Part shown: positions 1 to 14,098 of the stretch, piece by piece | How the letters are laid out: the number at the start of each line of letters is the position of its first letter | Position numbering within the stretch: the first letter of the stretch is position 1 | Source of the DNA: Saccharina japonica | Lineage: Eukaryota; Sar; Phaeophyceae; Laminariales; Laminariaceae | Length of the DNA stretch: 64,000 nt | NCBI GenBank assembly: GCA_008828725.1 | Contig: MEHQ01001493.1 | Location: 432,884 to 496,883 of the forward strand | Direction of reading: 5' to 3' | Position numbers and translations under genes: made by a program | Notes under the pieces: model-generated | Seen by the model: the letters and a program-made list of their open reading frames with translations, nothing else | Told to the model about the DNA's origin: nothing | Databases searched by the model: none

Positions 1-1426
1 TCGCACACAGGAGAATGCAAACCAAAGCAAGGAAGGCGTCCAATTCAGCTTGGCCAGCAAGTTTACATCAGAAAAGCCACAAAGCGTTCAAGCCGAAGAC
101 GATCCGGTTGCACCCGTGGGTGGGGTTGATCCGGCGAGCCGCCCTGCAGGACTTACTCTTCGAACGCCGACCGCGCTTGGAGCTTCTTCTTCACGTTCAT
201 CTCCGGTGGCATCTGAACACGAGAATCGCGGAGCCGATAAAATTCGAGATCCTGAGCGGTCCACGCTTGCATGGACGCCAGCTCCCCTCTTGTGTCGGCG
301 TCTGAACGTCCCCGTGCCCAAAGTTTCATCTTTGATTGACTGGGCAGCCAAGTCCGGACCACAGGCTGGCCGTGGCGCGGCGGCAGCAAAAGCCACGCAG
401 CAAGACCTTGTTGGGTCGCTGGGCAAGTTTGTTCCGGAGGTTTCAGCCCCGAGACAGTCGAAGGTGCGATATTGTATGGATATTTATGTAAAAAGCACCA
501 GGTACCTGAAATCCCTTCTTGGGCCCAAGCGCCTTGCACTCCGGGCAGCTCGGCATATGGTTTTCAGCAACAATTAAAGTATGAGTTGCTTCCAGACAAA
601 CGGAACATTCACGACAACTTATTGGCACTGTTTGAAGCTCAAACCAATGCACACTACCGCAGGAGGTGCTCTCGGTGCGTTAACCATGTACGTACCGCTT
701 TGATATGTTGTCACTCGGAGATGATGTTGAAAACTTGTTTTGTGTTCGCTTGTGTCCCAGGTGTCTAAGGTCCCTTTGCTTAAAGGTATGGAGCAAAGAC
801 ATCCTCCCAGTCTCGTGTCTGCCTCTAGGCCTCCTGCCCTAGCGACTGCTGCCCAAGACAACCCCCCTCCTGAGAGACCGCCCATCGACCTCTTCAAAAG
901 TGTATTCGAGTCTGAATCTGAATCTGAATCTGAATCTGAAGATGAAGATGACGACGAGAGCGACGCCGGGCGCGCCCCAGCGGTGGCCGGCGAAACTGGC
1001 GCTACCCCACCAGCGTTGCCTACCGGAGTGTCAGGAATAGACTCACAGAGCTTGCCGGGTAAGGCTCCGGTTCGCCGTGGATACGGATCAGAATCTAGCG
1101 ACGACGAAAGCGAGGCAATCGGGCGACCTGGTGGTAAGCATAGCATTAGCTACCGTCGTCCGAAGAAACAGGACGATCATGGGCGAGAGAGGGGGAAAAC
1201 CCGTGGTTTGAAACGGCATAGAAAAGAAGCGGCAAGCTCGAGCCGTGACGCAAGCTCCAGTGGAGAAGAGAGCGATCGGAACACAAGGCAAAGCAAAAGC
1301 GCCAGTCGAAAGCGCAGCAGCTCCAAAGGCCGGCACAAGCACAAGCACAAGCACAAAAACGAGAAGTCGGAGAAGAAGCACCGGAAGCACGACCACAAAC
1401 GGAAGAAGAGCAGCTCGAAGCGATGA
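1..1426 (+). CDS. GPATCH1: GPATCH1/TOUGH-like G-patch protein, C-terminal part (partial at the left edge)
   Basis: Two exons are visible: 1-463 (open at the left edge, frame starting at base 2) and 761-1426, joined by a phase-0 intron (464-760, GTGCGA...TCCCAG). About 375 residues are seen. The upstream exon carries LAWTPAPLLCRRLNVPVP, like the 'W.P.pLLCKRFNVP' motif of GPATCH1/TGH. The second exon has RPPIDLFKSVFESESE, matching the 'ID/MDLFKAIF' acidic motif near the C terminus of that family. It then becomes very rich in SE, SR, KH and KK runs and ends SSSKR-stop. GPATCH1 proteins are nuclear spliceosome-associated factors with a G-patch that activates a DEAH helicase; the G-patch itself would lie left of this window. 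The family call rests on two short motifs and the overall architecture. Another RS/KH-rich nuclear protein is possible. Confidence 0.66.
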
Positions 1427-2602
1427 CTAATATGATGACGTTTGGTATGGTAAAATGGTAAACAAGTCTACTTCGTGTACGTTTTTCTGCCGTACCAGGG
1501 TACATACCTTACGTGTGGTGAGACAGCAGGCAGCTCTCAGAGCGTGTGGATGCTCCGTCTTCAACGTGATCTTGTCGCGATGCGAACATTAGTGTTCTAG
1601 ATTATCTGCTTAACGGCTGAGTTGAAACGCAACGAAGAACCCTGAGGAATCCCTTGCAGCAAGCGCACCGGTATACATATTGGAACAACTACAGTGTAGT
1701 GCGTACAAGTATGTCTCCCGTCACTACCGTACTGCTTCCGTCGTATCTGCGCCACTTGCCAATACGAAGTACTTAGTATAAGGATTTTGTCTTTTGACAA
1801 CAACGAAAATGCTTGTCAACTTTGACGCGGGCTGTGGTGATAATAGCACTTTTTGGCCAAAACATTTCTGCCCGACGGGGCTCTTCCCCTGAGGAATTCT
1901 CAAGATCGATGGAAAATGATTTGTGTTTCTCTCAACCATGGTAGTTTTTTCGATAAATACTCAAGCCATGGCATTGTCCATGGGGTTGCCCTTTCAGGTT
2001 TCTCAAGGTCAGGTTTTTACTTTCTAGTAGTATAGAAGTCATCAAGCGAGAAGCCTCGGAAAATTTCAGGTGCACCTCCATCGTATAGTCCAGGCAGAAC
2101 AATTTTTCCTAAATTTCGACATTCAGATATTGAGTTGTTTTGAGGTGGTCACTTATTTTCACAAGACAAAAAATATAGTGCCGGAAAGCTCTCTTTCAAG
2201 CGGATCGAACCATCGTATCAGATGTGTTTTTTTCGTCGTTGGGTCGGAGTATTCCGCTTTTCCGACAAACACTGGTTAAGATTTTGAAGGTCGACACGGT
2301 GGTCGTCATTTTAGTTTTACACCGGATTTGAACGTATCTCGTCAAGGGGAAAAAATCTGAGTTGACATTTCTTTTTTTTTTCTATTGTGAAGCGAGATAT
2401 GGGTGAAAAACCGTATTTTTCCGGCTCCAGCTGTGGAGATATTAGCGCGAAATTCAAACGATGAATGTAGAAAAACTTCTCGGATTCGGATGAATTGGAC
2501 CTGGACCCAGGACCATGTTTTTTATTTTTTCAAAGAAAACTCTGTGGGCCGAGAAAAGCGGTTGTAAAAAATGGCGCGCTCATTTGTTTTTTTCAAACAC
2601 TA

Positions 2603-2689
2603 TAACACTTGAAGTTAGAGTGCCACAGCAGTAACACTTGAAGTTACAGTACCACAGCAGCAACACTTGAACTTAGACTACCACAGCAG
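2603..2689. repeat. 29-bp tandem repeat, three units
   Basis: Three head-to-tail units start at 2603, 2632 and 2661. The consensus core is YAACACTTGAASTTA followed by CCACAGCAG. The units differ by a few substitutions and have no length change. No coding frame is associated. Confidence 0.85.
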
Positions 2690-2716
2690 GACAAGAACCG
2701 AGTACAACAGCACACA

Positions 2717-2815
2717 AGGTGGCACACACACAGCTGGTGTAGTGGAGTACACACACCCAGCAGTATATACCAGGTGGCACACACAGAGCTGGTGTACTGG
2801 AGTACACACACCCGC
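2717..2815. repeat. Two-unit tandem repeat, period about 55 bp
   Basis: The unit begins AGGTGGCACACACA, contains AGCTGGTGTA and GGAGTACACACACCC, and occurs at 2717-2761 and 2772-2815. A ten-base spacer with TATATACC separates the copies. It lies just after the 29-bp repeat, so the 2.6-2.8 kb region is a small composite satellite. Confidence 0.8.
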
Positions 2816-5249
2816 TGTCTTTTGAAGCTACAGCATGCGAAGGTTTAGTCTTGTTGCGATGTAGCAGTGATTCAGTTTCTGCAGTGTGTTCGCACGTAAT
2901 ATATGCACTACTGCTTTGTATGTATACCTGGTTATAAAGAGTGTCTTCTCGACAACTCCAGCATTCATTGGGCGTCGTTTTGGGTCATATCTTTGCCGTT
3001 TTTGAGGTAAAAAAAAAAAAAAAAACTCATTTTTTTCGAAAAATGGCCATTGTTCATGGATTTTATTTTTAAGACCGGTTTTGGGTTCCTCTCGGCCGCG
3101 CGATTCGGGAGCACTTTGTTTCATGTGTCAATTCTCAAAAATGAAGGAGAAAAACCCTGTACCCCCTTAGGAAAAATTGTTCTGCCTGGACCATAGCATG
3201 CATCCTTTGCGATTTCCACACGAACTGATAAACCGATGGGCAACACATTTCTCACAGCTCTGCCACCAGCAACTCCTGCGACAGCGTGCCGCTTGTCACT
3301 GGAAGCTCGTGTCGTTGTCGACCAGGACCTGCCTTGCGTGCTATGCGTCCGTCACGTCTTTAGGGTCTTGGACCAATTTAGCTACGTCGTATGGCACTTC
3401 TTCGCGAGTTTCTCCATAAATCACGGAGCTGCCTTGCGAGACTCGGGTTGGGACCAATTAGGCTCTTCGACCAGCATACGAATAGTGTTCCATCCCTCAC
3501 CGACTCTCAGCTTGGCCGATTATTGCCCGTGAGGACTCGGGAAACGAAGCTGCCCCAAACCCGTACGCATGTAATAAGCAGGGCAAGGTGGCTATCCTGA
3601 GAACGTCAGGCGGCAATCCGCAGGGCCAACAGCGCACGTTGTCATGCATACAGAATAAGACATCACAGGACCTACGCCAACAATGACGCATTTGTGGTTG
3701 GAAATGCCGATATATGAACTACGTCTTAGTGTAGATTTTACAGTGGACACTATTTTCTGTTTTCCTGTTTTCACCAGCGACGAGCCCTACGTGGGTATGC
3801 CGAACAGTCCGAGCAGCACTGATGTGTAAGAAGGTGGTCTTAAAATGGCAAGTGGCGCTCTGGGACCAAAGTTAGATTTATTACGCCCGAATTGACCAGC
3901 ATTCAACTCCCAGCCCCTTTGGTACGCTGGCGATGGGTACCAAGTTGTAGGCGTTTAGGCTTGATGCTCCTTCAGGCTTGTGACTTCCTTGCCGATTGCG
4001 AGGATCATAACCTGTAATTTTATCGTCTGGATCTAGTCCTGGCTTCATGATCGAGTTCAAGCAGACGATATACAAGTTAAAGGTGAGACTGGTGGTACAA
4101 GCTTATACCCGAAAACCAGACATCGCAGACCAGCCGTCCTACGCTTGGTCTTATTCCGGCGTGATACGTTGTGGACGGGTAAAGTTGCCGAACGGTGCTC
4201 TGAATCTGCTCGAGATCAAACGAGGATCGTAACCTATTAGCGTTCAGTTCGCCCGTCCTCAGGCCCTCTAGCGACTGCGGTTCTCAAAACGATGCAGTAT
4301 ATTGGAGGGTAGCACGGAGCGACTGTAAGACAGCTTAGACAGCTCGAACAGCACGTATAATGTGCAAAAGGAAGTAGAACATTTGCAAGGGGTGCTCTCT
4401 GGCAAACATGATATCCATACACAATTAGTTGACCACAGCTCAGGGCGGGGGGTGAAAGGATATCCATACACAAGTAATTAATGTTACGCCCATGACCACT
4501 CTTTCAAGCAAGGTCGTCAACCTTTAACCGACGCTAGCGGCTGCTTCAACCCTCTGCTATTAATAGGAGAAATTAACGACAACGTTGATTCACACCGACC
4601 CAGATAAGTTGCAAATATCCATGCCGCATAACTCTACTCATATTAGCAGTGCAAACACACGTCGCATGTCTCCAACTGCCGCGGTAGTTGTTCACTCAGA
4701 CAACAAGTGTCGTGCCTTTGAGGATGGAAGCAACAATCATGGCGATAACACGCACGATTCTTGGTGTCGTACCTCGCTCGTCATCACAGCAGAAACAATA
4801 TAAGGACCCTAGAATCGGCACTCCTTCACACGACGGTACCCGCCGACACCATGGTAACTGGAGTCACTGCTCTCCTTCCAGCTCGGTAGAGAAAACTTTC
4901 ACACCACCAGCCCGTTGGCTGTCTCGTTCGTCGTCTTGCACCCACGCAATAATTTACCGCCGGCGACCTGTCGCGCAAGTGCCTGGGGTACTTGCGGTCC
5001 GTCCCAAAATACGGCAACAGCCCCAACGCTCGGTAGGCAGGCACCGTCCGTTCCGGCCGGAACTGGAATGTCGACGTTGTTACGCTATTACCCTCCGCTC
5101 CGCCTCCAGCACCTCTGGCAGATCATTTGCGGTTTCCTAAATATTCAGGCGTTCTAGCGTACGCGTAGGCTCTTACTCCGCAGGGTACCGTCAACCTCTT
5201 ATTCCTCAGGGCACAGTTAAGCTCCACGTTTCTGTCCATTGCAGATCCG

Positions 5250-8200
5250 GCCTCAGGGTTGACGCCGAAGGTTCTTCAACGCCGGGTACGGTTGAGCTCC
5301 GTCCTCCTAGCGTCCACAAAACGGCCGCAACGTTGCCGCCCCCGCGCCTTCATTGCCGGTACGGTCGAGCTCCAAGCCCTTGTTGTTCGCGGGATCGACT
5401 GTATTACTGCCGCCGTCGCCCCTTCATCGCCGGCTACTGTCGATCTCCGTGTTCCTGTTTATCGCGAAAACGGGCCCGCGACATTGGTGCTGTAGATTTT
5501 TGTCGAGCCGGATACTGGCCAGTCCCGTGCTTTTGCTCTTGACGAAAACGGGCACGGTATTAAAGCTGTCGTGCCCTACCGTCGGCGACTGTGGGGCTGT
5601 CTTCCCCCTGCTCTCCGCGACAATAGCATCGCGGTTTTCCGCCCCCCACATCGACAAGGTTCTTGATAACTTGGGCACCGTATGGGCTTTGCCCTCTTCG
5701 AACTCGTCTCTTCGTTCAACCAAATTATCACCGAAACGACACCACCTCCCTCGCGGCTTTCTGCACGCCCACATCTACTTTCGAGTACAACTTGTCCTGA
5801 AGCAAGGGAGCAGCGCGGGGCCTGAGGCTTGCCAGCGTGATCAACGAGGTTATCGAAGAGCTCCACTGCGTAGCCACCTACATAGACGACGTGATTTTTT
5901 TCGACCCCGACCCTGTTGCCCACATCCTCAACATCACGGATTTTTCCAGCGCTTACTGAAGTCACACTCTCCCGTCTGAGTCTAATCTCAGCGCTATGGG
6001 TGCGTATGTTCTTGGCCACGCTTATCTCGGTTAGCGTTCACCGAAACAACGATAAGCTAACTCCCTGATGACCACGCCGAAATTCGTGGTCTCAAGCAGT
6101 TGCGTTCTCTCCTACGCGGTCTACTCTATTATCGACAACCCCTGCAAGGAATGGCCAAGTACATCCGAACAGTAACAAAAACAAAGCGCTAATACTTCGT
6201 CTTCATGCCAACCATGGAAATCATATTACTGCACCTCTTCGCTGAGCTGTTGGCACCACCAGCCACGACTTACCCCGACAGGGACACTGTCACCGACAGT
6301 TCTCGAGTGTTCCTTCTACTACGACGCCAGCACCGAAATCTTGAGTAGCAGTGAGCAGTGAAACTACGAGTCAAACCGCCTTATTGCCTTGATCAGCAGC
6401 GCTACCTTACCTTCGATTCCGAGCGTCGCTGAACCCCGCTCGATTTTCAATCAGTCAGCATTGTCTCGAGTGGCTATAAAGCACTGGAGATGTTCAGTAA
6501 GGTGTCGAACTTATCCCCCGAGTGCAACGATGTGCCGAACTCACCATCGCCTAGAAGTATACCCTAGAATATCGCAAAGCAGCGTCAACGGAAACGTTGA
6601 TTTCCTCTCCAGGTTCATGATTCCTGTAAGGAGCACAGTCGCAGCGGTCGCAGCCGTTTGACTCCACCTGACGAAGAAAATGCATTTTTCGCCCATTCCT
6701 GTGCCCTCCTGCCTTAGGGACCCCCTGCACCGGGCATTCGTTTTGGGTGGATTGGCGCCCTCCAGCCAGAGCATCGGTTTGGGTGAACTTCCGCTCTCCA
6801 CTTCCATTTTTCACGTTGTTCGTCAACACGAATTGCGAACAAGAATAGACGACCTCGATGCTCCATACGAAGAGCTCGCCGCCCCTCCACCCACACCCGT
6901 TCTCTTACGCAGCTCCGACCAGAATCCCACCGCTGAATACGTGCCGCCGGTGATGTCGCTCCTTTCGTGTTCGTCGTATTCGTTGCACCCTCCCCTAGGA
7001 TCCCTGGCGATGCCGTCGTCGGTCAGAACGATGCTTCTCCCGGGCTCGCTCCCTCCCTTCACCTTGTGTGGATGAGAGCGCACTGGGAACACTCCTTCTG
7101 AACTCCCCGTGTATAATGGCCCCGTCTGTTCCGGTTCGGACGACGCTCCGCCCGTGTCCGGCCCATCGCCAGCGCTACCCCTTGGCGGGGTCCTGAAAAT
7201 CAATTCCCCAGCTATCACTGCTTCGTTGGCCACCGTTTTGGACGCAGCCAAGTTTGGAATCGCATCTCCTGCTCTCCTTGCTCCAGCTGCCGCCTTTTCG
7301 GTCACATCTGCGTTAAGGTTACACCGTCCACCTCTCCCTGTTACCAACTTCTCCAAATTAGATGAACGCACAAGAGCTCTTGGTCCCCAGACGCTTCCTA
7401 TGTTATGTTAGGCAGCCTCTCATGTCCCTACTATAGGATCAAAAACACTCAACTTTGGGCCTGCCCAAAGCATCGCCTTTATTGCATCCGCCTTAGCGGG
7501 TGCGCTCGACTTGCTTCCTTCCATTTTTTTTTTTTTTTTTTTTTTCTCCATCCCATTTATTATCTTCGCCCTTCCTTTCTCTCTCCTTCCTAGTCGTAAC
7601 TCAGATCCGGGGTCACAAAGTAGTCTCTTCTCCCTCCTCCCCCACTACGGTTCTTGCCTTGCATTTTTATCGCGAGAAGACTTCAGCTTTTTCTTCCCTC
7701 GTCGACTTGCATCGAATTGTGCCTACCCACGCTACTATTAATAGGCGCTCTCAGCAGTTGATTCCGTTTTTTATTTATTTTTGCAAATAAACTCAAAAGT
7801 CCGACCCACGTGAGATTCGAACTCCAGACATCAACCGTCAGAAGCGTTCGAGGTTACCTCTAGACCATCGGGGCGACCGACTATTGGCCTTACTTGAATG
7901 CCAGCGAGTCGCCGCCGCTGGTATCCCACAAGCCGCCATGGTCTGCGGCTTCGACCAATAGACCATATACCACCACCTGCCCACAGGTCAACCACCACCG
8001 TGCGCCGTTTTCGACGGCCACGGATTTTCTTCGCCTGTTGGTGATAAGCCTTCACCCCCGATCAATCCCCTTCCCCCCGCAGACCCTATTCCGACCGTGC
8101 CGACCCGGACGGTCTCCGTCACGACTGATCCTGTTACGCCCCTGCTGGGTGTATAGGCGTCCCGACGAAGACTGCGTTGAATGCCTTCCTTGACATACCC

Positions 8201-8985
8201 TTTTTTGGTGGAAGTTGAATTCTACGAAGAGCTAATCGCACGCCAACTGGGTGCAAAACAACGCGCCGAACCGGCCTGCGAAGCTGCCTTTCGATACCCC
8301 CCCCCAGCCCCTCCGTTTTACCGGACGACTTTTCTCTACGTTAGCCGTGCCGTAAACGGCATCCGCTGTCCGAAGTTCGAGTTTTTCCGGACAAAGGAGA
8401 CCGTCGACAGGGACCATCATGACCGAACCCGTGTATTGGTCCGGCAGTTCACAGTTCCCATTCCAGCTCGCCCTGGCCACCCAGGCGGACGCACGTCCCC
8501 GCCTGTGGGACGACGAGCTGACGCGAATTGACATTCCGCTGTTCAAGTGTGCTACAAGAGTGTTTCCTGTCATCTTGGTCGTCGCCCACATGCATCGCCA
8601 ACTCTTTTTCTAAGCTCAAGCGGAAAGTGTTGGTGAATCGGCATGAGTATGGACAAGCGGTGGTGGCTTCGGCACTGCCCCAAGCACCAAACACGCAACT
8701 CATCCCAACAGGCGGTGCCATTCTCCCCCCCCCTATCGTGTGGGTCTGATGTCGGTAGCAGCGTCGAACACCCCGTTAGCGCTGCCACTGGGCTAGCTCC
8801 CAAGGAGGTGCACACGATCTCCCCTCCCCCGTTCCCCTCGCCGTCTTCGAACACCCATACGCCCTAGCTTCCGGCCGTCAACGATACTTGTGCTGACTGA
8901 TGCGCGAGCACGTCATCACCGTCTCCCCCGTGGAACGCCGAAATTCTGCGCTGCCCTGTCCGGCGGCCTCAACTGTCCGGCGGCC
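5250..8985 (+). mobile_element. Decayed Ty3/gypsy LTR-retrotransposon (pol relic)
   Basis: Frame-broken but ordered pol fragments run left to right. The reverse transcriptase is at about 5650-5975, where TYIDDVIFFDPDPVAHI shows the YxDD box. The RT/RNase H connection at about 6080-6170 reads GLKQLRSLLRGLLYYRQPL. RNase H remnants follow at about 6240-6320 (FAELLAPPATTYPD, then the YYDAST-like box). GNVDFLSRF is at about 6592, then the linker LGGLAPSSQSIGLGELPLS at about 6740. The zinc-finger side of the integrase is at about 8640-8700 (RWWLRHCPKHQTRNSSQQ), jumping directly to SAATGLAPKEVH at about 8780, so the catalytic core of the integrase is deleted. Many stops and frameshifts make it non-functional. 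I found no LTRs. A SINE is inserted in the linker at 7524-7880. The family assignment is from motif order and remembered similarity. Confidence 0.8.
7524..7880 (-). mobile_element. tRNA-derived SINE, copy 1, inserted in the gypsy relic
   Basis: Read on the minus strand there is a tRNA-like head (7880 to about 7804) with an A-box-like TGGTCTAGAGG and a B-box-like AGTTCGAATCTC. A body of about 230 bp follows, ending in an A-rich tail (22 T on the plus strand at 7524-7545). The body from 7550 to 7750 is clearly the reverse complement of 54640-54845. Gypsy linker sequence flanks it on both sides, so it is nested. Such elements are transcribed by RNA polymerase III and moved by a partner LINE. I could not delimit a clean target duplication. 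Confidence 0.75.
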
Positions 8986-9029
8986 TCAAATCATGCAGTG
9001 GCCGTTGGTGTAATCGCCACTTTTTGTCA

Positions 9030-10830
<1,801 letters not shown>

Positions 10831-13800
10831 CCTTCTTTTTATCGTCATTGTTTCTCCCTCTGAAGTCCGAACAGGGAGGGTTAACGCAAGAAAGACGGTG
10901 AAATGCCTCCCGCCGCACCTTAAGCTCCGTTTCCATGATCATTGGTCGCTCCTCTATAGCGCCGAGATACCATGTCATAACCTCCCTTCATTCTATTTTC
11001 ATTATTATTACAGTACGTACCCCAGCGTACCTGGTGCTCTCCATCGTTTTCTTCGATCAAGGATTACCGTATTACTGCTACTGTAGGTAAACACCGATCT
11101 ACAGTAGTAGTATAGTACGCGTAGTGCTCCACTGTATCTCTTGTTTTTGGTGTGGCGTTCATCCTCCTCATCATGTGTCATGTGGTACGTCCTCTCATTG
11201 AAGTTACTCGTCGGTCCTCGGGTGGCGTCCCGGCGTCCCCGAGAGCTGTCGGGTGTAATCAGTGAAAGAGGTGGACAGTCGCGCGGTCCTGATTTTTGTT
11301 GCTGCGCTGTTGCTACTGCTAAATATGTATACTCGTACAACAACAACCGTAGAGAGACATTTTTATTCATTTCTTGACCCTGGAGTTCACGTTGAGCGAG
11401 ACGCGGCTTGCGCATGCCGCCATAATATACTCCTACTCGTACCTGCTACTCGTAGCCGCTTCCGCTACGCGTCTAGATATTCCGTTATTTCCGGCACATC
11501 CTTGTCTGTTCAGAGGTATGGGTGTAATGCATTGTAGCGGTATTACGTACCGGTATACCGTTCGTATTGTATCATACCACCAACCACCAACCACCAACCA
11601 CAGATATAATATCTTCTCTCGCGGACGGGTATATCCGGGACGGTATTATTTTCTGGGTCGCGGTCAGCAAGCTATGTACCATATATCTCCTCTGGGTTTA
11701 GAGAGTTCTCGTATCAGGCCCGAGACCCGAAGGAGGCTCTACAGCACAGCGGCTGGTCTATCTTGAGTATGTAGAGCACCATAATAACTTGAATCTTCGA
11801 AACTGGAAAGGACTCGAGCTCTCGGCGAGCGCGAGAGCCTCGCCTTTTTCTAGTGTTTTTTGGGAGAGATCGAGAGATCTTTCTTGCCGTCGTCTCTCGT
11901 CTTCCAATGTTTTTGGGCCTTCATGGTCTGGCTGTTCTACTGTTCTGCTGTTCTTGAATCTCTCCGAGACAGCAGGCGTCAAAATCGTTGTATATATCAT
12001 GGATGACTTAAAGAGTTTCCTTTGGTCGGGTACAATTCCGGGCCCATGTTGATGGCAAATGGGGTTGTCTTTGCGGTGCTCGGTTCTCGGGGCTCGCAGG
12101 AAGGCAATAAAGGAGTTCCGCATGCGTGAGCAGCGTTATTGGTATGGAAGTAGGGGATCCAACAGAAGGAGGGTATTCTACATTTTTGCGTACAGTCCGG
12201 CACGCTTACCTCCACGCACAAGGTGAAGCAGGGAACGCTTGCGAATCGCCCCAGATACCCACACCGTCACACGTTGGATGAAGAAGTCTATCGCGAGAAT
12301 AAAAGCGGAGCTTGCGAGAAGAACTCACACGGGCGCCTTTCTGGAGGTGGGTGACCCTTCGGGGCAGGTGTGATAGACCCATTTTTTCAATTTGGAACGA
12401 GGTCGTACACCTCTGCCCCGAACTCTGCCGAACACGACGGCCGTGCTTTCCCGATAGAGGCACAACCTTACCGTGTGGTGAGACAGCTATCCGCCATTGC
12501 AGTTCATCATCCCAGTGCGTTCTTCCTCTCCCCGTTATATATCCCGTAACTTTGGAGAATAATATAATATTTCTTCGTCGAGTGTCAATGACCTCGCCTT
12601 GCAGCGTTGCTCCATGCTGTACTCCTGTAATACCGTAATACCGGCTCTACTGCTTCGTTGTTGCTGTACTGGTATGTACGTGCTGTGTTACGGTTCTGAC
12701 TGAGCTGAGTGTGTGCCTCATGTGTCCGTGCGTTGCCACCCTCTCACGCTGCCATGGTGTCCGACGATGGAATGACCCGTCCCGCTGTCGCCGGTGCGCT
12801 ATTTATTTCGGCACGAAAGTTTTTCTCTCTTGCATGTACTATTCCAGTAAAACTTGCAGCACAGCAGAGCAACCCGCGGATTTCTTTATCGCGAAAGGAC
12901 GCACCCCGTTTTGGCTCACTCGTAGTACGAGTAGCTCGTAGTTTTACGACTACCTGTAGCTTCACACGCGGGTTTGATACAACTTGTGCAGCAGCATGAT
13001 GACTACATGACTACTGCTGTCAACGGCAGGGTTAGGACACACGCGTTAGGGAAGCGCACGTGTTATCCGGGCAATTGGATTTCGTGTATAAGGAAGGCTA
13101 CGTATTCTTTTTAAGGGACGTCCCAGGTATACGAGTATATACCAGGTACCGGGGTAGCGATTAACTACGTACGAACAGCAGCAGTACATGACCTCCTGCC
13201 TTCTGCGCACGGCATTTTTTTTTACACCGCAGTAGAATAGAGAAACAGTACGTACGTAAGCACTCGTATTAGCGTATTAATTACTGGTATTGCCAGGTAC
13301 GGCAGTAGTACCTGGTACCTGGTACTACCTAAATACCAGGTACCTGGTATCTGGTATGTACGAAGTTTAAGTTTTACGTACGTATTCAGATACGATATGG
13401 GCTGCACGTACTTGAACTTTCATTACACTTACGCGTAGCGGTGATTTTTATTCCGGTTTATTACAGAGTACGAATGTACCGCACGTTGATGTACGAGTAC
13501 TTCAACAACTCTATACGTAGCAGCACATTGATGATGCCATCGAACGATACAACGAGGTAAATATTTACCGGAACGGTATATATGATAGTGCCGGAAGCTG
13601 TCTGAGGTCCGAGCAAAGTCGGGTGACTGGTTTTTGAATTTCGCTGATGTTGTGATACGATCGTATCATGGAAAATCGGTTCACACAGAAAGTTAGAGCA
13701 GTAGATGAGTAGGAAAGGCTGACAGGCGGTCGTGATATACATACTCGTACGCACGCCTGGTGTACCATACTGCAGTATTATACTGGTATCACCATGTCAC

Positions 13801-14098
13801 CATACCTGGTATTGTGAAATCATTTTTTCAATCATTGTATCATATGTACTTTCTGCCGTACTGGCACGTATCATTAGTGGGTATAGTGGGGAGTGCTCTG
13901 TCCCCTTGACAACGGGAGCCCATGCTAACTAGCGTCCGTCCATTGCTTGCCGCTATCCTTCTCCGCCTCCGATCTCCTATCTTGTATTTTGTGCGGCCTT
14001 GTACCTGGCCTTTGTTGTATCATAGCGGGGCGCATCTCCAGCTGTGCGCGCGCCTCTCCCCTTCACCTGCTGTACTGGGTGCGCCCCCTCGTGCCGCG
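10831..14098. other. Intergenic, no gene recognised
   Basis: Nothing with family motifs or a plausible exon chain. The stretch 13090-13400 is rich in overlapping CCAGGTACCTGG palindromes and CGTACG words, for example around 13137-13148 and 13308-13350. The last 200 bases are C-rich and pyrimidine-rich and could hold the promoter and 5' leader of the gene starting at 14099, but no defined element can be named. Confidence 0.45.

Larger units (their letters stand above)
1427..5249. other. Intergenic, no gene recognised
   Basis: Frames here are short and show no family motif. Contents are AT-rich low-complexity DNA (1840-2600), two small tandem repeats (2603-2689 and 2717-2815), a poly-A tract near 3009-3025 and two degraded-looking stretches (about 3170-3600 and 3880-4240). 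A frame near 4040-4150 reads RLVVQAYTRKP, faintly like a copia reverse transcriptase, but it is too short to call. The CTATTAATAG palindrome occurs at about 4557. Confidence 0.5.

Noticed and set aside
1088..1505. Minus-strand Leu/Cys/Ser-rich frames
   Set aside because: They are the complement of the RS/KH-rich end of the GPATCH1-like gene.
4040..4150. Faint copia-like reverse-transcriptase words (RLVVQAYTRKP)
   Set aside because: Only about a dozen residues match and nothing else of a copia pol is nearby.
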